NCBI RefSeq assembly: GCF_007655135.1
Contig: NC_045132.1
Location: 11,222,001-11,286,000, forward strand
Source of the DNA: Punica granatum
Taxonomy: Eukaryota > Streptophyta > Magnoliopsida > Myrtales > Lythraceae
DNA length: 64,000 bases
Direction: 5' to 3'
This document shows, one piece after another, positions 56,002 to 64,000 of the stretch (position 1 is the stretch's first letter; every line of letters starts with the position of its first letter). Both the position numbers and the translations under genes were made by a program. The notes below the pieces were generated by a model. It worked only from the letters and a program-made list of their open reading frames with translations. It searched no databases and was not told the origin of the DNA.

Positions 56002-59000
56002 TGTCAGCACCCCATTTTGGCTCACCATTCCAAACAATGATATTAGCAATGACCCAAGCCACGACTTGAGCAGAATACAGAAAACGGCTCGGCAGAGTAA
56101 GAAATCACTATTCATCCTCAAGTTGGCAAAATTGAGCAAATGGCCCATGGACATGACAGAAGGACTCTAGGGGTCACCAAAGGGGAACAGAGCGACCAAA
56201 GAACTCAACAATGTCCAAAACCGGCGTTTTCAGTGTATTACACGGACGGCACTATTTTCCGATAGTTCGCTCGGTCATCGGAAGATAGTGAATATTGGAC
56301 TCCAAAAATCCACACCAGTGCCAAATAGATGAAAAGTGTCCCCAAAGGCATTTTGCAAATCATCTGTTCTATACAGAACAACTTTCTGTATACAGACAAC
56401 TTTTCAGTGGAAGTCCAAAAATGCCGGTTTCCTGGAGAAAAGTTAATTCCAAATATCAGACGCGGCCATGCCCCATCAGCACACAGAGCATGAACAATGC
56501 TTCAGATTGTCTCTTGGAAGTCACACAGATACTTCAAATGACTTCCGAACGGCAAAACAAGCATACCCCTCTTCAGAAGAGCATAGCCGGAGAATGGTCT
56601 GATGGAATTACGGCAAATGAAGTTCATACCGCATTGCCCAGAAAACTCTAGCAGACATTCACAATTGGGCAAAACAGACAGCAAAACCCTTCGCGGTTTC
56701 CCGAGTAACCTCCGAAGAGCGGAAATGACCATTTTCAGTGGAAATCCATATCCGGAGGTCCTCTTTGGGGAAATTTGACGCCGAATGCTTACGTTACACA
56801 ATGCTAGCCTTCTTAAGGCTCAATGTGGAGCCGTCGGAATAATTCACACAACTCATCTAGATCTCTCAAACAGTGCTTTAGAGGTCTCAGATACACTCTT
56901 CAAGTCCTTGGAGGTCTAATCTTGACAAACAGAGATTACAGTAATCTCCGGAGTGCCCAAGCAACTCAGAAGTCATCTTGAGAAAACCAGTCTCGGCCTC
57001 CTAGGACGTCTCCGGCCCCACGTTAGCATTACCGGCTTAAGGGATAATTGTTCACGTTGTCTGACAATTTATGTCAAAATGACCAACGTGAGATGCGGAC
57101 ACAAGATATGCTGTCAGAAGCGGACAACTTCGCCCTGGTCACTTGCAATGAGCAAAACCGGATTCCGAGCCTCGCACACATCCGGGACATTTCTCCATGA
57201 AAAATGTCAATCTCGGGCTCATTAACTCCGTTTTCTCGCATATATCGACAATTCGACGTTCAATTCGAACCACGAACTTCGAATGCGCGACCAATCGAGA
57301 CCCGAACTTTGGCCCGAACTTACCTCGCGACCCGTGGGACCCACGGCCAACTCATTGCCGCCTCACCCATGCCCATTGCCCTCCATGTCTCTTGTCATCT
57401 TCTTCTTCAAGCCAAGAAGACAACTTGCATTTGTCTTCCTTTTGCAAAATATCTAAGTGTTTCAATTCAACACTCCAACTTCCCATCCAAGCCATCAATG
57501 CTCTTATCTCTTCTTCATTAATGCAATGGATGAGGATTGAGCTTGATATTTCCTTAAGAAATTCGGATTCCACTAATCCATGGCCCTAATTGCACTTTTC
57601 TTCACTAATCTTGCATTTAAGCTTTTCTATATATTGTCCAAATGTCATTAACTTAGGGGGGACCTTAAAACACTCTCTCTCTAGCATTTCTCACTCTTCA
57701 AAAGCTCTCAAACTCCATAGCAAACCGCAGCAAGCTTCAGCCATTTCCAGCAAGCAAAACCAAGCAAAACCGGGCAAAGTCTTAAGTCGGAATCCATCCC
57801 GGCTTGAATCCAAACTTTACCAAACTTCATATCCCACATGTTTTCGAGCCCCTCTATCCAGTTCTGAACTTAGATTTTATGTTTGAAGCCTCTAAGCCAC
57901 AGAACGAGCCTTGAACAAAATCTGGACAGATTTGGTCCTTCTCGGGTAAAAAATGTCAAACCGGGTTTCAAGCCTTTCCAAGTCGGTTTGAGCTACCAAA
58001 ACCCATCAAACACCTCCCCACACAACCCTAGGGTGTCAAGAAGTCAAGCAATCCAAGAAAAACCCGTCGGTTTAACCCCAGGAAGAAGAAACAGCCCGAC
58101 TGCCCAGTCGGGTCGAAATTTCTGACTGTTTGTGCGGTTTTCTTGCAGATCGGGTCGATCCGAGACTCTTTTCGGAAAACGACCACCACAGCCACCTCCA
58201 GAGGTGAGTTAGCAGTCGGGAGCCGTTGGCCTTGCTCAAAACTTCCATCGGGAACCTCCGTAGCAACGTCCGACCCGACTGGTGCCAGACGGGTCCGAAT
58301 TTCCAGACGTACTCTGTTTTCCGTGAACTTTGCAGGGCTGTACGGGTCGACCCGATAACTCTGGGACCAAACGACCACCACAGTCACCTCCGGGGGTCAG
58401 TTAGGAGTCAGGAGCCACTGACCTTGCCTCAAAATTCCATCGGGAGCCTCCGTGGCGACGTCCGACCCGACTTGTGCCAGTCGGGTCTGTCCAATATTTC
58501 AGCCGGGTCTGTTTGATGCCATTCGGGTCTGTTCAACGGAAAACAGCTCAAAACCGACCCATCAACGGTCCAACCCGACTCTTGAAGGTCCCATCCCGCA
58601 TCTCGGGACTAGTTGGAGCTCTCGGGTGACCAGCGTCCGTCACCGAGCGTCACCGAGCGTCACCGAGCGCAACCCTCGAGCGTCACCAGCGTCCATCACC
58701 AGCGCACCCGAGCGTCACCGCGTCACCCGCGCACGCCGTGCTCGTCATCCAGCGCCACCCGCGCCCATCACCAGCACACCCGCGCCCGTCACCCGCGCAC
58801 GCCCGTGCTCGTCATCCAGCGCCACCCGCGCCCATCACCAGCACACCCGCGCCCGTCACCCGCGCACGCCCGTGCTCGTCATCCAGCGCCACCCGCGCCC
58901 ATCACCAGCACACCCGCGCCGTCACCAGCGCACGCCCGTGCTCGTCATCCAGCGCCACCCGCGCCCATCACCAGCGCCACCCGCGCCCATCACCAGCACT

Positions 59001-62000
59001 CCCACGCCCGTCACCAGCGCACGCCGCGCCCATCACCCGCGCACGCCCGCGCCGTCACCCGCGCACGCCCGTGCTCGTCATCCAGCGCCACCCGCGCCCA
59101 TCACCAGCACACCCGCGCCCGTCACCAGCGCACGCCCGTGCTTGTCATCCAGCGCCACCCGCGCCCATCACCAGCGCCACCCGCGCCCCTCACCAGCACA
59201 CCCGCGCCCGTCACCCGCGCACGCCCGTGCTCGTCATCCAGCGCCACCCGCGCCCATCACCAGCGCCACCCGCGCCCCTCACCAGCACACCGCGCCCGTC
59301 ACCCGCGCACGCCCGTGCTCGTCATCCAGCGCCACCCGCGCCCATCACCAGCACACCCGCGCACGCCCGTGCTCGTCCTCCAGCGCCACCCGCGCCCATC
59401 ACCAGCACACCCGCGCCCGTCACCCGCGCACGCCCGTGCTCGTCATCCAGCGCCACCCGCGCCCATCACCAGCGCACGCCCGCGCCTGTCACCAGCGCAC
59501 GCCGCGCCCGTCACCGAGCGCAGCCAGCATCCGCAGCCAGGCGTCACCGAGCGCAGCCAGCATCCGTCACCAGGCGTCACCCGCGCACGCCCGCGCCCGT
59601 CACCAGCGCACGCCGCGCCCGTCATCCGCACGCCCGCGCCCGTCACCAGCCACGCCCGCGCCCGTCACCAGCGCACTCGCCCATCGTCACCAGGCGACCC
59701 GCGCACGCCCGCGCCCGCCACCAGCGCACGCCCGCGCCCGTCACCAGCGCACGCCGCGCCCATCACCCGCGCACGCCCGCGCCCATCACCCGCGCACGCC
59801 CGCGCCCGTCACCAGCGCACGCCGCGCCCATCGCCCGCGCACGCCAGCGCCCGTCACCGGCGCACGCCCGCACCCGTCACCAGCGCACGCCCGGGCTCAT
59901 CATCCAGCGCCACCCGCGCCCGTCACCAGCGCACGCCCGCGCCCGTCACCAGCGCACGCCCGCGCCCGTCACCCGCGCACGCCCGTGCCTGTCATCCGCG
60001 CACGCCCGCGCCTGTCACCGCGCACACCTGCGCCCACCACCAGCGCCTGTCCGTGCCCACTAGCTCCCGTCACCGTGCTCGACCGTGCCCGTGCACGTCC
60101 ATCCTTGCACCCGAATACCCTTTTAAGGGTTCCACCGAGTCACCCGACTCTCAAACACTTCCCCGACTCTTTCCTCGTATTCCGAGGCTAGGTAAAACAC
60201 TTCTGACTTAGAGGAGTTAGGACTTTTTATATTTTTGCATGGCTATGGAGTATTATGGTGTTTCATGCATGTTTCATTTGCAAGATTTAATTTTTATGCA
60301 ATTTTATGTTATATTATGCATGTACACTATCTTATGACTTGCTACCATGTCGGAAAAGAGCTTGGATCATCATAAAGAAGACTATCCCAACCTGATTATG
60401 GCACATTAATTCTCGGCCAACTCTCTAAAGGAGAGGGTTGAGACTTAAATTGCTCTTTTCGGGTTAAGATCGGTCTCCTTAGCCTATTCAAGTTAATTTC
60501 CGAGTTTGTTTTATCATTATTGCATGCATGAAGCCGGTGTTATTTTATCCTTTTCCTTAGTTAACACGTTTGTGAATGTTTGTATGTTTAAATGAGCTAA
60601 ACAAATCGTGATAACGCCGGCTTTTGTTAAAAAGGAGTGCTATTTATCACGGTTGATGTTTGAGCATGCGAGAAATAATTAAACCACGATTAGGAAATCA
60701 TTCGTGACTCGGATAGAGCCATGAGAACCTTCGGCCACCCTTCACAAGATGAAGCCGAGGGCTTCTTGGCCTTCCTTGGGTCAAGAATGAGTTCCTTATC
60801 TCAAGTTTAATTTGTTGATCGGATGATGTGAAGTTTTACTTCAATGTCTTTACGATTCCCATTAAAATATCATGTAAAGACTTTTTCAAACGAAGCATGC
60901 ATGGATTCGAGTATCGATGACTCATTCGGGTCCATTTGGTTATGAGGATAGTTTCGGTCATTAGACCAAATTATCCTCGATCCTTATGGAATCGTCTTGG
61001 TCGTCGAGTCGCGAATCGTTTTCACAATTAATGCATTCGGCACAACCCTTAAGCATTAATGCCACAAACTGGTTAATCGGGACGCTCACACGATTAAACT
61101 CACTTCACACTGATAAAGTTTACCCGAATTGGACATTAATTGATAACTCGCGTCGACGAGTCGTCAAAGGACGTTGGTGCCCTTTTCAAACTTATCAATT
61201 TCAAAACCCGAAACGCGCGGTCCGATGTAGCATGGACGTCTGGAAAGGGCTTCTGTGTCTCAACTTGAGTTTTTACCTGATTCTAGGTAACTCAGGTCAA
61301 GATACAGAAGATCTTTCTAGATCACTTCCGGGCAGATCGACCGGTTCTTTGGCTTTTTTGGGTTCTTGCACAACCCTGGATGATCCAGGGAATCGGTCGA
61401 CACCGGCTACAGGCCGAGGTGGCCCGCACTGTGATGTTTCCCCTTTTTTCTGAAAACCATTTTCAAATAAAGGGCAAAATCATCTTTTCACAACCCCGCG
61501 ACATCTTTAGGGTTAGCATAATAGAAACACTACAGTACGGGATAAGAACGGGCTACCTGTTCAGGTGCAGGTTCATCTGCATAGCCTTTTCTTATCTAAC
61601 TGATGAGTTTCTGCGATCCTAACATAGACTCGGGTAACTAGAACAGTTGATCCTTGTCAGAAAACCTGTGAAATGCTGATTAACCTTTCACTCGACCTAA
61701 CCAAACACTAGATAATGGTTAGGAGGAATTCTAGATTCCAAATCTAGAGTCAAAACACGAGTTTGGTTAATTCAGTGGTAATTCAGTGTCACAATACAGA
61801 ACAACTGTAAAAGCGATTCACACACCTGAGATTTGACTCTCTTTGTCAAGTTCTCAAAACAAAGCCGAATGCTGAAACATTGGCATATGTTTGATTGTTT
61901 AGCATATGGCATTTGCTTGCAAAAACACCCTTGGGTTAATAATCTGTTAATTCACGTAAACACGACAATAACAAACACTTTGTCTGTTATTAACATGTTG

Positions 62001-62902
62001 CGTGTTATCTTTCCGCACCTGTTTGCCATGCGGGTCGAGCCTGATCCCTAGGCCGAATAATATTAGGGTTCAACGCCCTAATCATCGAGCACAGGGTCCA
62101 ACACCCTAATCAACAGTCACAGGGTCCAACGCCCTATTCAGTGAGAGCGTCCATTGAATTTCAGTTCTTCGGTCTTTTCCCTAAACTCACGGTGAGCTAG
62201 AGTGGAATAATAACCGAACGCAAAACGACTGGAATTCGACCCTTTTGTAATTTGTATTTATTGTTTTCGAGAGCATTGTAAGGATTTTATTTTGTACATT
62301 TATTCTGTAAGAATTCCAGTCGGTGAGCGAATGGTCCGAGAGTCGAATTAATCGAATCGGTCTAATGCTTGCCCAGACACAAGTAAATCCAAGATCTCGC
62401 GGTTTTGGTTCACGCAGGGATTCAACCTCCATGGTTCGATGAATTGTAACGCAAGATTGTGAACCAATTCCCTGACACACAGATTTACTTCTCTCTTGGC
62501 TTCTCAACCGACATCGTTTAATTCATCGAGTTTACGGTGTCAAAACGTGCGAGCTGAGCGCAACTTAATCCACGCGGTAAATAATAAAACATGCAAGCCT
62601 AGCAAACCAGAGTACCGAAAGGGCGTGCGGGATATAGGCCCGCACGTAACATGAACCCCCGAACACGGACTTTCCGGTTCCGTACAGACCAATGCCTTAA
62701 CAACAACTAGGTGTTCCATTCCCCTAGACCCGGGTAACTTATCCGCCCTCGACCTTCGGGTCGTAAAATGATAAGTGGCGACTCCTTCTCTCACGCGTGT
62801 CCGTCACGCGTCCCCACGGGAAGGTGGACGTTCCGACCAAGCCGCGCGATCCAAAAGCGCGCGATGCGGGCCCCGACGAGAGTCCACATTCGGGTCCGTA
62901 CA
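56002..62902 (+). repeat. Right (3') LTR of Z, 6901 bp
   Basis: It matches 21129-27981 throughout, with scattered single-base changes (for example 56290s CACCAGTGCC versus CACCACTGCC) and a reorganised minisatellite. It is 48 bp longer, of which about 47 bp come from the minisatellite and 1 bp from a T run near 62245. The candidate TATA is at 57627-57634. No gene is recognised inside. Confidence 0.95.
58620..60060 (+). repeat. CpG-rich minisatellite in the right LTR of Z
   Basis: It has the same 67-bp family as in the left LTR, with the same flanking sequence but a different order and number of long and short units. Many single-base losses are also present (for example GCGCCGTCACC near 58916 and 59050). 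Three + frames again stay open for 440-580 codons of low-complexity Pro/Arg/Ala. Confidence 0.9.
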
Positions 62903-62907
62903 GGTGG
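62903..62907 (+). repeat. Target-site duplication GGTGG, right copy (element Z)
   Basis: It directly follows the GTACA end of the right LTR and equals 21124-21128. Confidence 0.95.
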
Positions 62908-64000
62908 CAATCCCGGTGGCCTCTCCTCAGGAAACACATCATCATACTCCTACAAAAGAGAAATCACAACACTAGGCAAAGATGAGTTAAAATTAGTAGA
63001 TAAGTAGGCCTCTTTGTACAAGAACAATATCATTGGCCTTTCATCCTTACTAACACTCTCTAACTCTCTTTCTTTTGTGAAGAAACTCATTTTCTTCCCC
63101 TCTTTTCTTTTCATGGCTAAACTCTCACATTTTTCTTTCTTTTCACTCTCTTTCTCACTTTTCTCTCGAATTTCTTTCCTCTCACTTTTACTCTCTTTTT
63201 CTTTTGGTTCAGCCACTCTCTTACTTTCTTTTGAACTCTCAGCACTGGACTTCTTGATTTGGAGTTGCTCTTCGAACACTTGATGTGGTGGCAGCGGGGC
63301 AAGTGTCATGTTTCGACCATCCTTGATGAAGCTATACCAATTCTTGTACCCGTCATGTGTAGTCCTTCGATCAAATTGCCATGGCCTTCCGAGTAACAAA
63401 TGGCTGGCTATCATAGGAACTACATCACACAAAACTTCATCATGGTACTTCCCAATAGAAAATGAGATCAACACATGTTTTGTCACCTTCAATTCACCAC
63501 TCTCATTCAGCCACTGAAGCCTATATGGCCTCGGATGCTTTTGAGTGCTCAAACCAAGCTTCTCCACCATCAGCTTGCTTGCCACATTCACAGTGCTTCC
63601 TCCATCAATAATCAGTCCACATACTCGATCCTTCACGTGGCATCGAGTGTAGAAAATGTTCTCTCTTTGTAGCTCATCACCATCTTCTTTGGCTTGCACA
63701 TGTAGAGCTCTCAAAACAATAAGAGTTTGACCCGATACAGCATGCTCCACATCATCGGCATCTTCAAGTGATGGTATAGAGTCAGTGTCACTCTCATTCT
63801 TATCCGCACTTTCAATCTTCCCGTTATTTAACATAATCATGGCTCTCTTGTTCGGGCATTGAGAAGCATAATGACCAGAACCCAAACAACGAAAGCACTT
63901 TACATCACGGTTTCTTTGAGGTTGGGAAGAAGAGTTACCCCTCTCCTTAGAATCAGATGATGGCTTGGCTGCGGGCTTGTCTCCCTTGGCCTTCTCCTAT
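62903..64000 (-). pseudogene. gag-protease part of element G, 5' half of the gene split by Z
   Basis: On the minus strand from the window end leftwards it encodes the gag C-terminus with a zinc knuckle (CFRCLGSGHYASQC, about 63860-63905), an acidic spacer, and the protease (GLIIDGGSTVNVAS, with DGG where relatives have DSG). There follows a strongly charged K/E/S linker (63040-63290), then YDDVFPEERPPGLPP up to the Z boundary. TAG at 62950-62952 interrupts it (a Gln codon is typical there). The upstream gag and the 5' LTR lie beyond 64000. The two Pro codons at the break are duplicated as GGTGG on the + strand. Confidence 0.88.

Larger units (their letters stand above)
21129..62902 (+). mobile_element. 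Giant Ogre/Tat-like LTR element Z, apparently non-autonomous, with nested copia array
   Basis: It has TG...CA ends, matching ~6.9-kb LTRs, GGTGG duplications, a primer site, a PPT and a single intact ORF. Without the copia array it is about 21.2 kb, with about 7.5 kb between the LTRs. The large LTRs, the TGGCGACTCCACTGGGG primer site and the extra upstream ORF are features known from the Tat/Ogre branch of Ty3/gypsy. No gag, protease, RT or integrase is visible, so it would depend on proteins from a relative, as LARD elements do. The two LTRs differ by roughly ten substitutions that I noticed plus minisatellite changes, so the insertion is recent. Confidence 0.9.

Overview
This window is plant nuclear DNA, almost certainly an angiosperm and probably a eudicot, and consists almost entirely of nested LTR retrotransposons. 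I see no ordinary host gene, no tRNA or rRNA gene and no CRISPR array. The plant call rests on Ty1/copia and Ty3/gypsy polyproteins of plant type, initiator-Met tRNA primer sites (TGGTATCAGAGC), and a giant Ogre/Tat-like element carrying a protein of the plant DUF7745 type. The exact species cannot be read from the window.

Layout, left to right. (1) 1-209 is a copia gag fragment on the + strand. (2) 210-11161 is a minus-strand Ty3/gypsy element (A1) inserted into that copia gag. Two relatives are nested in its gag: a deletion derivative at 4375-5965 (target duplication ATCCT) and element A2 at 5987-10447 (target duplication CACTG). (3) 11162-21128 is a staircase of further minus-strand gypsy elements, each cut by the next: B (11162-12424), LTR C (12425-13166) with a pol fragment D (13204-13684), an unrelated LTR-like piece E (13685-14533), F (14534-17882) and G (17883-21128). 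Their pol frames run through the polypurine tract into the 3' LTR and end in a GP(I/V)TRA-type motif. This is the arrangement known for CRM chromoviruses, and it hints at pericentromeric heterochromatin. (4) 21129-62902 is one giant + strand LTR element, Z. It has ~6.9 kb LTRs, begins TGTCAG and ends GTACA, and is flanked by the target duplication GGTGG. It sits in the pol gene of G, whose other half resumes at 62903 and runs off the window. Z has a tRNA-type primer site, one intact 496-codon open frame and a PPT, but no gag or pol, so it looks non-autonomous.

(5) Inside Z at 30228-50753 lies a tandem copia array LTR-int-LTR-int-LTR-int-LTR with a single target duplication, TGCAT. All three polyproteins share one identical break near the RT/RNase H boundary. 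The remainder of Z (50754-56001) is non-coding, rich in short tandem repeats, and holds a pair of hairpins with compensating base changes.

The nest gives a relative chronology: copia fragment, A1, B, C, E, F, G, Z, copia array. The right halves of A1 to F should lie beyond 64000 in reverse order. Almost every gypsy reading frame is broken by stops, indels or in-frame deletions. The youngest layers (Z and the copia array) are nearly identical between their own repeats.

The most unusual signals are RNA-structure-like. Short hairpin modules in the R/U5 part of the gypsy LTRs keep constant flanks while their stems change in a base-paired way. The copia leader contains a chain of perfect hairpins with mostly 3-nt loops. 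The copia LTRs carry a plant snRNA-type upstream element 33 bp before the TATA box.
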